11,446 nt of DNA, from positions 1 to 11,446 of the forward strand of contig JADGJT010000574.1 in assembly GCA_027604005.1 (NCBI GenBank), given 5' to 3'. This DNA comes from Dinochytrium kinnereticum. Lineage: Eukaryota; Chytridiomycota; Chytridiomycetes; Chytridiales; Chytridiaceae. Under the pieces are notes generated by a model, which made no database searches, was not told where the DNA came from, and was given only the letters and a program-made list of their open reading frames with translations. A program made the translations under genes and the position numbers. Within the stretch, counting starts at the first letter, position 1. The number at the start of each line of letters is the position of its first letter. Below, piece by piece: positions 1 through 8,945 of this stretch.

Positions 1-430
1 TTTGTTTTTTGTTTTTGTTTTTTTTTTTTGTGTGTGTGTTTTTGGTTCTTTTCTGTTCAAGTTTATGTTTTTTTTCTCTTTTTTTTCTTTTTCTTTTTCT
101 TTTGTTTTTCTCTCTCTTTTTCTCTCTCTTTTTTTTTTTCTTTTTTGCCTGGTTGGGGGTTTCTAACACATACTCTTCTGGTTCAGTGGAAGGTTGAGAG
201 AGAGATTTATACATTTACATTATTACATTATTTCAAACCCCCTGAGATTTTTGGACCCTTTTTTTGTTTGTTTTTACAATTGAATCGCGGCGAGATGGGT
301 AATAAATGAATGAATTGCTTAAGCTGCATTTCATTTTTTTCCCTTCAAGAGCGGTGGATTTGAGTTGTGGTTGGATGAAGCGCGGTTCGTGTTGATGTGA
401 TTGAAAGGACATATTATTGTCAACGAAACG
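1..430. repeat. T/C-rich low-complexity flank
   Basis: The first 150 bases are almost pure T with some C and G. They include a short TG dinucleotide run near 29-39 and TC runs near 110-130. The rest, up to the end of the F-box gene at 431, is ordinary AT-rich sequence. It is the 3' flank of that minus-strand gene. I saw no clear AATAAA signal on the minus strand. The open frames here are only strings of Phe and Leu codons produced by the poly-T composition, so I do not call a gene. Confidence 0.8.
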
Positions 431-2161
431 TCACAGAACCGCCGTCCAGGTCTCGTCCTTGGACCCCCTTGTCAGCACCAAAACTTCATCACCCACCCAG
501 TCCACCTCTCCAGCATTCCTCATCTCCCTCACATCAAACCTAAGATTCAACGCCTTCCTCCCCAACACCTCCTCCATCATCCTCCGACGGGTGGTCTCAT
601 CTGGCTTGGCAAAAGGTGGTGTCGTTTTGCATCGTGGTCTCTGACGACGCCGTGAGGCGGTGATGATTTGAAGGGTCATGCGGGTTAATGATGGATGCGT
701 CAGGAGGGGGGCGATGATGGTCTTGATGAGGGTTTGGAGGGGGAGAGGTGTTTGAGGATCGTAGGCTGTTATGTGGAGGGTTTGGAGACGTGGTGAGTTG
801 GTGGTGAGGGTTTGGATTGGGTGTAGGTTGCTGGGGTGAGTGTATTCTAGGGTTAACTCCTTTAGGGATTGTTTGTTCATCGCTTCCACGTTGGGTTGGA
901 AAAGTGGGATGTTGAGGCTCAATGATTGTAAACACGTCGAGGAGGTGATGTTGTTGAAGATGTCGTTCAAGCCCTTCACCGAGATGCGCAGCGAGGAATC
1001 CAGCACACGTAACCTCAGACGTTTGAGCCTTTCACACCCTCTTATGAAGGAGCTCACGGGCCAAAGATCCAGGTGGGGGACCAAAAAATCAATCTCCTCC
1101 ATCGTTTCGTTCCTCCAATCCTCCGCCGCGATGTCGGCGCGAGATGACACCAGGACCGACACGTGAACCTTCATCACCAATCTCCTCAGAGGAATCCCAC
1201 GCCCACACGCCAACGCAACATCCTGAAGAACCGTCACCATGATCCCGGTCGTGCAAGCCCCGAGATCAAGATCCGTGAGGTTTGGCCAGGCGTTGCCCAA
1301 CAGCGATCTTTGGATGGGCTCCCAGTCGCTTGGAGATGTGAACTTGCGGTCAAGATGGTACAGAGTGAGACTGGGGCTGTGGATGGGGACTGGGATGTCA
1401 AAGAGGGGTCTTGACGCGAGGATACTTGCGGACTTGAGGGTGGTGAGATTGGCGATGTGGGCGTCCAGGAGGATGGTTGGGTGGGGCGTGATGGGGTGGG
1501 GGTATGTGATGCTTAGATTCAGTCTCTTGACCCGTCGCTGTCTTTCAATCAACGTGCAGAGCGTCTTCACACCCGATTCGCTTTGGACGGAGCAGTCAAG
1601 TGAGAGCTCGACAAGCTTGTCGGATGGTAACCCCTGACAAAGGGCATCGAAGAACTCAACAGCGTTCCTGGCTCGCTTGGTGCCTGACGTGGGTCCCAAG
1701 AACCCCCTGTGTATTGACAGGGACTTGAGTCGATCCATTTGAAGGATGGAAAGGGCAAGGTGTCTCGTCGCAAAACATTCAACGTCACGAAGGTCAAGAT
1801 GCGTGAGGTTTCGACACATCCCCAACGCCTCCACCCGAACTCGAGACCCCGAAACCTGACAGGATGACAGGAACCGTCCGACGATTCTCAAAACCCCCAG
1901 CGCATCCTCTTGGGTTTTTTTTTCAAACCTCACTGTCATCGACCGCACGTTCCTGCAGTGCCTCTCGGTGGGACCTTTGAAGGCGTTGAGGAATTTTTGA
2001 CACGCGGTTCGGTGCGTGAAGGTTGGGGATTTGAGGAGGATGGGGAGGAGGAGTTGGTGAAGACGGTGGTTTTGGAAGCATAGGTTTGTGAGGTCTTTGT
2101 GGGATAGGTGGGGTGCCAGATGGTATGTCAAGATCTCGTCTGGGAGGTTTGTCAGAGGCAT
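431..2161 (-). CDS. F-box protein with leucine-rich repeats
   Basis: This is an unspliced 576-residue protein. Residues 3-43 form an F-box: NLPDEIL at the start, then a Leu-rich helical stretch ending LLLPILL. In this family the F-box binds Skp1 in an SCF ubiquitin ligase, and the remainder selects the substrate. From about residue 105 to 500 there are irregular leucine-rich repeats, such as LTHLDLRDVECF (119-130), LVELSLDC (183-190), VKRLNLS (211-217), LTDLDLG (295-301), LKRLRLR (379-385), LQSLSLN (411-417) and LKELTLEY (433-440). A basic patch RRRQRPR lies at 504-510. The ATG at 2161 has A/C-rich bases before it and places the F-box at the extreme N-terminus, as is usual. The substrate cannot be inferred. 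The fold is clear by eye, but there is no match to one named protein. Confidence 0.86.
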   Translation of the reverse strand: MPLTNLPDEILTYHLAPHLSHKDLTNLCFQNHRLHQLLLPILLKSPTFTHRTACQKFLNAFKGPTERHCRNVRSMTVRFEKKTQEDALGVLRIVGRFLSSCQVSGSRVRVEALGMCRNLTHLDLRDVECFATRHLALSILQMDRLKSLSIHRGFLGPTSGTKRARNAVEFFDALCQGLPSDKLVELSLDCSVQSESGVKTLCTLIERQRRVKRLNLSITYPHPITPHPTILLDAHIANLTTLKSASILASRPLFDIPVPIHSPSLTLYHLDRKFTSPSDWEPIQRSLLGNAWPNLTDLDLGACTTGIMVTVLQDVALACGRGIPLRRLVMKVHVSVLVSSRADIAAEDWRNETMEEIDFLVPHLDLWPVSSFIRGCERLKRLRLRVLDSSLRISVKGLNDIFNNITSSTCLQSLSLNIPLFQPNVEAMNKQSLKELTLEYTHPSNLHPIQTLTTNSPRLQTLHITAYDPQTPLPLQTLIKTIIAPLLTHPSLTRMTLQIITASRRRQRPRCKTTPPFAKPDETTRRRMMEEVLGRKALNLRFDVREMRNAGEVDWVGDEVLVLTRGSKDETWTAVL

Positions 2162-3369
2162 GGTTGTTTTTTTTTTGGTGAGGTGAAAGGGAATAATGGT
2201 GGTCAGTTTGAACTTTTATATTGGCGGTGAAGAGAGCACGTTATGGATGGTGGGAGATGTCTTGCTGATGGTACGCGATCAATTGATTCTTGAGGTTCTA
2301 CGTATCAATGGCTCTGATGGAACCTGCTCTTGTGATTCACAGGTGATGGAAAAAGGGCGGGGGGGGGGACCGACATTGTTGCATTGATAAGATGCACTGG
2401 GAATAGATATCCACTTTAAACGTCGTTCGTTGTCGGATACCAGTAGTGATGTATAAATGGCCATCTGGAAGTGAGGAGGAACTCGAGCACTTTTGTGGTG
2501 AAAGCTTTGTTGTGCACGGCGTAAAGTTTTTCAATCTTCTCTTCTTATTATGGTTCAGGGGACATCATCAACAATTAACCAAGTCGAGATGCCAAAAAAG
2601 GACGTTCAGAATGAACAGTGGAGACTTTGCTCCCTCTTACCATTTTATTACTCGACAAAAGCAAGAACTGATGGAACAAGAGAAGAAGAACTAGAAAAAA
2701 AAAAAGATACAGGGGGCACAGAATAGGTAAAAAGAAACGGCAACGTTAAAAAAAAAGAATGGCAGAGAACAAATAAAAGAAGCAACAGACCCAAAATACA
2801 ATTCAACATACAAAAATAAAACATGAAAAACAAAAAAAAAAAAAAAGAAAAAGCTGGTTAGGACACCAACATTACGAAAAAAAAAGGATGAGGGGAAAAC
2901 AAAAGGTGGTCTTCTTCTTTTATGGAAAAAAGAAAACAGGCAATGAAGATTCCCATACTCAACGCTGAAAAAGATAACGAATGCTTTTTCAAGTCTCGCA
3001 CCCCACAGCAAGAAACATACATGGGAAACTATACACTAACTATAAACGAAAATAACAAGGCATGAACCAGAAAAAAGGCAGTAAAAACACGGAAAAAAGA
3101 ACTGATATGCTCAACTGTAAAAACAAAAAATGATGAAAGAAGATAATAATAACGGAACCAGAAAAGCAAAAAAAAGAGAAGACAGTGTAAAACGGCAAAG
3201 AGAAAAGAAGAAGAAGAAAAAAAAAAGAAACAGAATCTAACATATTTTCCCTTCATACATCCACATGAACACCAAAAAGAAAGTGCCATCATTCCATCCA
3301 CGCCGCCCTCTAGTAAGATGGGTAGCATTGTCGCTCCTACTGTTTCACCTAATCAAATTTACAGACTTC
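2162..3369. other. intergenic region, A/G-rich block
   Basis: This stretch separates the start of the F-box gene from the end of the PH-domain gene. Positions about 2690-3240 are strongly A-rich on the plus strand. They include a run of 14 A at 2832-2845 and a 34-base all-purine run at 3197-3230 that contains GAA repeats. A run of 10 G lies at 2359-2368. On the minus strand the block reads as a pyrimidine-rich promoter-like tract for the F-box gene. Two minus-strand open frames of about 100 codons (2691-3011 and 3029-3328) are mostly Phe, Leu and Ser from the composition and do not look like proteins. I see no gene here. Confidence 0.7.
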
Positions 3370-5399
3370 TTAAACTGATTGTCCACCCCCTACCCTTCCC
3401 ATCCCAGTCCCAGCCCCTCTTCTCCCCTCTTCAACCCCGGAGCCGACAGAACTAGTTCCACCCCACCCAAAAATACTCCCAGCACTGTTCTGGGATCGAT
3501 AGGAGTTTCGGATCTCAAACGACATCTCTGTGAATGGTGTCAAGGCGACTGCAGGAGGTGGAGCCCTTTGCTGAATCTCCATCTGGTCCAGTAATGCTAA
3601 AACGGGTTCAAGCGATGCGACGGGGTTCTGGTTGCGAGGTTTGGCGGTTCGAGTTGTCGCGGATCGCTTTGACGCGGAACGAGCATTGGCAATCGACAGG
3701 GGATCCGTGCCTGCGTAGTTGGGGTAGCCGGGACCTGAGGAGGCTTCTGGCTGGTACTGACCGTACTTGGTGGGCGGGCTGGATGTAGACTGGGCTGCCA
3801 TAGCTTTGACGTAGCCGATGGTCTTTTTAAAGTGTCCAAGCCATTCCACCATATCATCCCTTGAGGCGCATTGCAGAGTCCAGGTTCGGAACACGGGCTG
3901 GTTGTCCTCATCCAGAAGCTGCTCCTTGCTGTCATGCGGGTTCATCAGGGCCGTCCTAACCTCCACCACCCAAAGCCCATGCTCACAGACAAATGCCTGA
4001 GACGAATCATCGAGCACTAGCCTGCCAATAGAAGGCTCGTTATGGTTGTCACCTGATCGGAATGCATAGACCGCATCGACGGACAGGACGATGAATCGCT
4101 TCTTCCAAAATGGAAGGCCCGTGGAATCACTTGAGGAGAGCTTGCCGAGGTACCCGCTGGCGATGGCGGATGTTCTGAGGAGCGTTGAAATGGTGATGGT
4201 CGCGGGTTGTTGCATCTGTTGGGCTGGTTGACGAGGAGGATGGGAATGGGAGCAGAAGGGAGATGCGGTTAGGGTTCGAAAAGCAGGGAATGAAGACGGC
4301 AGAGACGTTCGATATGGGAACGAGCACCAGCAGGGGCTCATAGGTTGCAAGCGTGTGGGGATGAAGGCATCATTGGCGACGCAATGAAGGCTCCCGCCCA
4401 TGCAAATGCCCCAGTGGAAACCACGGCGGTTTCTACCGTGAAGACAGGGAGCAAGCCCTCATCAAGAAGCCTCAGGTGAGACCAGAGCACAAGAAAAATT
4501 GCCGTCGCACAGAGCAATGCACCAATTATTGCAGCCATATGTTCGAGCCAAGGTCTGGTTTCTACTGCACTCACCCAGATTGACAAGCGACGCGCTGCTC
4601 AACGACGACACCATTGACGCCTCGTACGGCTGCTGCGGGAACTGCTGCGTCTGATGGTGCTGCTGCTGCTGGAGTTGGTGGTGGACAAACTGCTGCTGGT
4701 GCTGGTGCTGCTGCCATCGCCCTCCGCCTTCTCCTGCTTGCGGGCATGTGTTAGCAAAGAAAAGACGGAATGGAATGAATGGCAAAGCTCACCTTGCATC
4801 GCCCCGCCTCGCCTCAGGTGTTCCTCCTCCTCCTCCCAGTAGGACTCGAGAACATCATATACCTCGTGTGCATTCCTATCCATTCGCTGTCCCTGCTGCT
4901 GCTGGATGTCATAATCTCTGAAACCGTGCTGCACCGAGAGATGAACTGGCGACGCTGGGGAGTAGAGTGTGCGATCCTCGTCTTCGTCCTGCATGTTTCC
5001 GTTGGAGATAAAGGGCGGCGGAGTGCTGGATGAAGTCATGATGCTGGGTGAGCTCGGGTGCAGGTGGGGAGAATGCTGGGGCATCATCATTCGCTGATGT
5101 TGGATGTGGTTGTTCGGGGGAGATGGGTAGGCAAGGGGATGAGGACGTTGCTGTTGAGCAGTGATTGGGAGAGGAGGGGGGGCGGATGATCCAGCATCGA
5201 AACTCCTTTTGGGATCAGATCCAGCATCCAGAGACTTTTTTCTTCCATGGTTGTTGATAGGTGTGGCGTTGAGCTGCTTCTTGCCCAGCTTTTGGTCCTC
5301 CTTCGTCTTCTTGCCCTTGAAGGGTGAGTCGTCGTCGACGGATGAGACGGGCTTTTTCTTTTCGGGCGCCCTCGCGACGGGGACGTATGGCGGCAGCAT
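3370..5399 (-). CDS. disordered N-terminal half plus PH-domain protein (3 exons)
   Basis: The model joins exons 5399-4793, 4733-4575 and 4223-3370, giving 1620 nt and 539 residues with all phases consistent. Residues 1-255 are low complexity: Lys/Pro-rich at the start, two similar motifs LDAGSD and FDAGSS, a Met/His/Pro/Ser-rich stretch, a run of five Glu just before the first intron, then Gln/His-rich sequence. Residues about 276-393 form a pleckstrin homology domain: SGYLGKL start, FWKKRFIVLS strand, and a C-terminal helix DMVEWLGHFKKTI carrying the hallmark Trp. PH domains bind phosphoinositides or proteins at membranes, so a signalling or scaffold role is likely, but no catalytic domain is present. 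The C-terminal 145 residues are Ser/Gly/Arg-rich. The start at MLPPYVP is the first ATG; the frame is open upstream without one. Exon joins are my inference. Confidence 0.8.
4224..4574 (-). other. intron 2 of the PH-domain gene
   Basis: The donor is CTGG|GTGAGT. The acceptor is CAACCAG|CC, preceded by CCCTAACCG as branch point and about 40 bases rich in C and T. The phase (one base before, two after) restores an Ala codon and leads straight into the PH exon. At 351 nt it is longer than the other introns. Retention would add about 38 codons and stop at 4462, removing the PH domain. A small extra exon inside cannot be excluded by eye. Confidence 0.72.
4734..4792 (-). other. intron 1 of the PH-domain gene, tandem acceptor
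   Basis: On the minus strand the donor is CAAG|GTGAGC, a GCTAACAC branch-point match lies about 15 bases before the acceptor, and the intron is 59 nt. The acceptor reads AAGCAG, two AG sites three bases apart. Both keep the frame (intron ends at 4734 or 4737), so the two products would differ by one residue, GEGGG or AGEGGG, after MQ. I chose the CAG site because CAG acceptors are normally preferred over AAG. Confidence 0.85.
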
Positions 5400-6625
5400 C
5401 TGACTGAGCGTAGTGTTGTTGGGTGGATGAGGATGGATGGAGTCAAAGTAGAAAAGCAGACTGGAGTTGTGGCATAAGGAGAAGTGTGCGGTTTGTGGTT
5501 TGATAAGGTTGTCTTTGTGAGGGGCACCAAAACACAAACACGCGCATTTTTTACTTCCGGTCCGCTTCGAAATTAAAAAAATATTTAATTCTATGAAGTC
5601 CCCCGCAACACAACCTGATAACGGCAGGGAGGATCACCATTACGTACGTACGAGATGGATGGATCTGGGATGCACCTCCAGCGATGCGTCTTCCTGTCGT
5701 CCGCAGGCAGCCATCGCCCCATCAACCGTCGTCCTCATCTCCTCTCGCCTCCGACCAACCGTCGGGACACTGTCATTTGATTGTTTCATTGTGCTTTCAG
5801 TTTCAAACAACACACATCACCTCGAAACATAAGAAGGCACTTTGTGCCCCCCGAGAAAAATCATGGAAAATTGAATGACACAACCCGCCATTCAAGTGCT
5901 TGGAGTATCAAATGTCCTGCAAATGGCAGCCCCACCTCAGAATGCTAGGTGCCCCACCTTCAGGTCAAAAACAGTAAAAAGTTCGAAGCCTCCCAAGATG
6001 GAGAATTCAAACCCTCTCTTGGCGAACCCTGCCCAGCTAACTCTTTTGAATCCCTGCTGTTAATCATCTCTGACAGTCGAAAAACGAGACGGAGACAACA
6101 AGCGTGTGATCACTTCGGACGCTCCTCTCAGAGCTAGCGCACAATTTCATGGTAGCAGTTACGTGCAACAGACGGTTCAAAAAAAAGATAAAAAAAAGTA
6201 TATCACAAAACCAAAATGCATATTTCCAAAACTCGAAGAGACAAAAAGGATAAAAAGTAAGTAAAGAATTCAAATCAGAGAGTTTGTAAAAACATCAGCA
6301 AAAACAAAATCAAGTAAAAAACAAAAGATGAAAACACTAGCACTCCGCTTTCTCGGTACGTCATTTCTGTGAGTGACTTCGCCACTAATCATCTGCTTCT
6401 ACTGAGATGTTTGAGAGCGACAACCCTTCAACCCCTGATCCTTCTACAAGATTTCTTGAAAGATCTAAGGTACCGCTTTATAGACCTCGCAATCACTCGG
6501 AATCCGAATCTTGGGAAAGTTCAACGTATTCGTGTTTCTTGGCTTAATGAGAGGAAGTCGCAAAGGAATCAGAATTAAACGAATGACACTAACAATAAAC
6601 GAATCACTCGGGTTCTTATTCGGCC
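5400..6625. other. intergenic region, no gene seen
   Basis: This is the promoter side of the PH-domain gene and the 3' flank of the secreted Arg/Ser protein gene. An AT-only stretch with partial dyad symmetry (ATTAAA ... TTTAAT) lies at 5571-5590, about 170-190 bases upstream of the PH gene ATG; it could serve as a TATA-like element. Next to it the minus strand reads ACCGGAAGT. A short TACG tandem lies near 5640-5651. Small open frames on both strands, the longest about 80 codons, have no recognisable protein features. Positions about 6180-6340 are A-rich. Confidence 0.6.
5571..5590 (-). promoter_or_regulatory. possible TATA-like AT element of the PH-domain gene
   Basis: Twenty consecutive A/T bases stand out from GC-balanced surroundings. 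They lie in the region expected for the core promoter of the minus-strand PH-domain gene. The call rests on composition and position only. Confidence 0.3.
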
Positions 6626-7982
6626 TTAAAAAAATGCCAGAAGAAACGAGAAACGCCCGACATGGAATGAGAACCTACTTTGCCCAGACTGAGTCTGCCT
6701 CTTTATTCCTCTCGCCACACCCACCACACCAGCCTCCTTGAACACGGCGTGTCGGAGCACATTCTTCAGGTGGTGCATACGTTCAGTTGGCTCCCCTTTT
6801 TTCCAGGACTTGGGCAAGCCTGCATTTGCAGCCTATAACATCGTCGAATGGTAAGTGCAACAATGAGGTTAAGTAAGAAAAAAGGTAAAAAGATGAAAAA
6901 AAGTAAGCCAGATTGGGTTAGAAAAAAATAATGCTATCGTTTCTTCTCAGGGGAAAAGCTTAAGAAATACCTACCTTATTGATAACTATTCCTGCTGCGG
7001 TCGATTCAGGGCCCATAGCCCAGCCAGCAGCACTGGTCGCACTGTTGAAAGCCGTCTTGCCCGCAGTTGGAGGGCCGCTGCTTGTCCTTTCACCGGCACC
7101 GGGGCGTCTTTCATGTGCGCTGTCATATCCATCTGCGCCAGCAGTCAATTTAAAGTAGCCGCCCAATTTCCTTCCAGCTCTCTTCAACTTCTCTCGTTTA
7201 CTGTTGGCATCTCTCACGTCTTTATGGCGAGCGAGAGGGTCGACTGGAGGATTCCTCTTCTTGTCCACGAATCCACGAACAGCGTTAGCTGTTATTTTCA
7301 ACGGGTTTTTTGTTCTTCGAGAATCGGCTTTCCCCCAGTTGCGTTGGCCGGGGGGCTTGGGGGCACGATCGACAACACCACGAACAGCCGTCCCAACTGC
7401 CTTAAATTTGGAACGGACACCATTCTTTCTATTTCGTTCGAGAACTGCCGGGCTCGGGCTCCTATCTCGACCTCCAACGACTGGGATGCTGGATGACCGG
7501 CCCCGAGATGGTGAACGCGAAGGTGATCTTGACGACGATCTTGAAGATGACCTGGAGGATCTGGAAGAGGACTTCCTGAGCAAAGGTGTCCTTGAGTCTG
7601 AACGTCCACGGGGAGACTTTTTGAGGAGGCCTCCGACGGCCCTACCAGTGTTCTTAATCCGGTTACCGGTCCGCCAGGCTTTGTCCTTGGCCAGCGTGAT
7701 CTTCTTCTTGGCACCATTCCTGATACGCACCCTTATTCCTCCACCCGCAACGGCCCTAGATGGAGAGATGCGCCTGGGTGGTGTTGCAGGACGGCCCTGT
7801 CGACCCCTCGGGCTGGCACTGCTGCCCCTGGGAGTTCGGCTTCTTCCCCTAGGACTGCTGCTCCTTGAAACTCGGCTACCAGTTGAAGAGGATCGACCGC
7901 GGACCGGTGCAGCAGCAACTAACACAATCGAGAGGGAGAGCATGACGACAAGCGCCAGCCTGATCCAAGAGGCAATCCTCAT
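6626..7982 (-). CDS. secreted Arg/Ser-rich basic protein with repeated module (2 exons)
   Basis: Exons 7982-6975 and 6832-6626 join in phase 0 to give 404 residues. Residues 1-25 are a classic signal peptide: positive MRIASWIR, a hydrophobic core LALVVMLSLSIVLVA, and a likely cleavage after AAA. The ATG at 7982 has an in-frame TAA 15 bases upstream. The mature protein is extremely basic. Residues 28-76 are rich in SPRGR-like repeats and 137-165 form an RS tract (SRSSSRSPSRSP style). Four related modules of about 12 residues occur at 110, 194, 229 and 267, with the pattern K-x2-G/A-x-A-V-R/G-G-hydrophobic2-D/K. There are only a few acidic patches and no Cys in exon 1. Exon 2 adds a helical, Lys/His/Arg-rich tail and ends FSFLLAFF. 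I do not recognise the family. Cell-wall or extracellular polyanion binding, or an effector role, are guesses. Confidence 0.74.
6833..6974 (-). other. intron of the secreted Arg/Ser protein gene
   Basis: The donor AATAAG|GTAGGT is near consensus. The acceptor is TGTTATAG|GCT, preceded by T/C-rich sequence and by candidate branch points CTAACCC and TTAACC. It is 142 nt long and joins in phase 0, replacing a five-codon read-through tail (VGIS then stop) with 68 further residues. A second AG (TGCAG) 12 bases downstream would put the second exon in another frame. A further possible intron in exon 2 starts at a GTAGGTTC site near 6683, so the last 16 residues are uncertain. Confidence 0.7.
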
Positions 7983-8657
7983 GGCTCGTACAGCTTATCC
8001 GCAGAAGAGCAGGTTAGATGGTCTTGAGGAACGGGGGCAAAACGCTGGAGACTCGTGATTCTGTCCTTCGGCGGCTAGACCTCGAGCTCGCCGTTCTGAC
8101 GGTGGTGATGGGGAAGGAGGGAAGCAAGTGTGATGTCTGAGTGGAACCCACTGAACATTCTGTGGGTTGACCAGAACTGGCTGGACCAGACCACTTACCG
8201 CATATTTTTTCCATTTGAGCTGCAGGAGACAACCTTACTTCTTTTTTAAACTCAGAAAGCAGACACACTTGGAGTCATGATTTCATTGGCTGGCTGTTCC
8301 ACTCTGAATTGTCATGTATGGAAGACAGACACGCAAAACTCTACCGAGGTGCTGTGTCTTTTGCTGATGCGGCGGACGGTGCCCGTGCCGTGTGCACCAC
8401 GACTCAGTGGCGCCAAGTGGCGCGCCCCCGAGGGCCCTAGAAAGCGGCGCGCTCAAGCGCCATGTGTGATATGAGAATCGGTCTTGAACAATAAAGTTGC
8501 CATAAAGCCGCTTTTACTCCTCTCTTTCAGCGCCAGTGATGTTTATTCTAGCTCTCCGTCTCTTCTCCCTCCAATGACCCCTCTCAGGTTATGAATGTTT
8601 GGACTCAGTGTCATCAATCGGCGAATTTCCAAGGTACAAAAGGGAGGGAGGTGACAC
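7983..8657. other. upstream region of the secreted-protein gene, no gene seen
   Basis: On the minus strand this is the 5' side of the secreted Arg/Ser protein gene. A GTAAGT donor-like site at 8198 and a CTAAC with an AAG acceptor at 7994 could mark an intron in the 5' part of that transcript. On the plus strand there is a GC-rich patch at about 8371-8462 and an AATAAA at 8490-8495. Neither can be tied to a gene. The small plus frame 8277-8474 has no recognisable protein character. Confidence 0.55.
8371..8462. other. GC-rich patch with repeated GGCGC words
   Basis: About 90 bases are much richer in G and C than their surroundings. They contain two near-identical words, CAGTGGCGC and AAGTGGCGC, the palindrome GGCGCGCC, and a possible small hairpin GGCGC-gctcaa-GCGCC near 8445-8461. 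No coding or RNA-gene identity could be assigned. Confidence 0.5.
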
Positions 8658-8689
8658 AGTAGTTTTCAATATCTCTGTTGAAAACTACT
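8658..8689. repeat. perfect 12-bp inverted repeat (hairpin)
   Basis: The arms AGTAGTTTTCAA (8658-8669) and TTGAAAACTACT (8678-8689) are exact reverse complements, separated by the 8-base loop TATCTCTG. It lies about 280 bases upstream of the retroelement start codon. Confidence 0.9.
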
Positions 8690-8760
8690 AGGTATGCGAG
8701 CAGTTTGTAATAGCGAAAAGGTTGAATAAAGCTCACCATATCTCTGTTGAAAACTACTAG
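8669..8760. repeat. 23-bp perfect direct repeat, 69 bp apart
   Basis: The same 23 bases occur at 8669-8691 and 8738-8760, starting ATATCTCTGTTG and ending AACTACTAG. The first copy includes the right arm of the hairpin. The TGTTGAAAAC start inside the repeat resembles the TGTTG ends of many copia LTRs. A second inverted pair, TGAATAAAGCT (8723-8733) and AGCTTTATTCA (8797-8807), overlaps the region and carries an AATAAA on the plus strand. Confidence 0.88.
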
Positions 8761-8918
8761 ATTAAGAGTCTTGGCGCTCTCTTGACCGTCAGCTATAGCT
8801 TTATTCATCAAAACAAGGAGTCATCAAAAGCCTCACTTGGATCGAAGACACCGTCACAGAAAACACCGTCACCCAGAGGGTATCTGCCAAGCCGCCCAAG
8901 AGTCCTACTGACCTGACG

Positions 8919-8945
8919 ACCTAACCGACCTAACTGATCTAACAA
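8919..8945 (+). repeat. three 9-bp tandem repeats in the retroelement leader
   Basis: The units ACCTAACCG, ACCTAACTG and ATCTAACAA follow each other directly, preceded by a related ACCTGACG. They end 21 bases before the Gag ATG. Other short duplications sit nearby in the leader: TCATCAAAA at 8805 and 8821, and ACACCGTCAC at 8848 and 8863. Confidence 0.8.

Noticed and set aside
2691..3328. Two minus-strand open frames that look like membrane proteins
   Set aside because: They are strings of Phe, Leu and Ser made by the A-rich plus strand, with no recognisable motifs.
6369..6578. Small plus-strand open frame of 69 codons in the intergenic region
   Set aside because: It is no longer than expected by chance and has no domain, signal peptide or clear start context.
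7204..8058. A long plus-strand open frame of 284 codons opposite the secreted Arg/Ser gene
   Set aside because: It is the antisense shadow of Arg/Ser/Pro codons, with a Leu/Arg/Asp-rich composition, no domain and no promoter support. The minus strand has a signal peptide and good splice sites.
8277..8495. Small plus-strand gene of 65 codons followed by AATAAA
   Set aside because: The translated sequence has no recognisable features and no introns or promoter to support it. The AATAAA alone is not enough.
8537..8810. Candidate 5' LTR of 274 bp with ends TGATG and CATCA
   Set aside because: Five matching end bases are easily found by chance, and no primer-binding site follows. Without the 3' LTR it cannot be supported.
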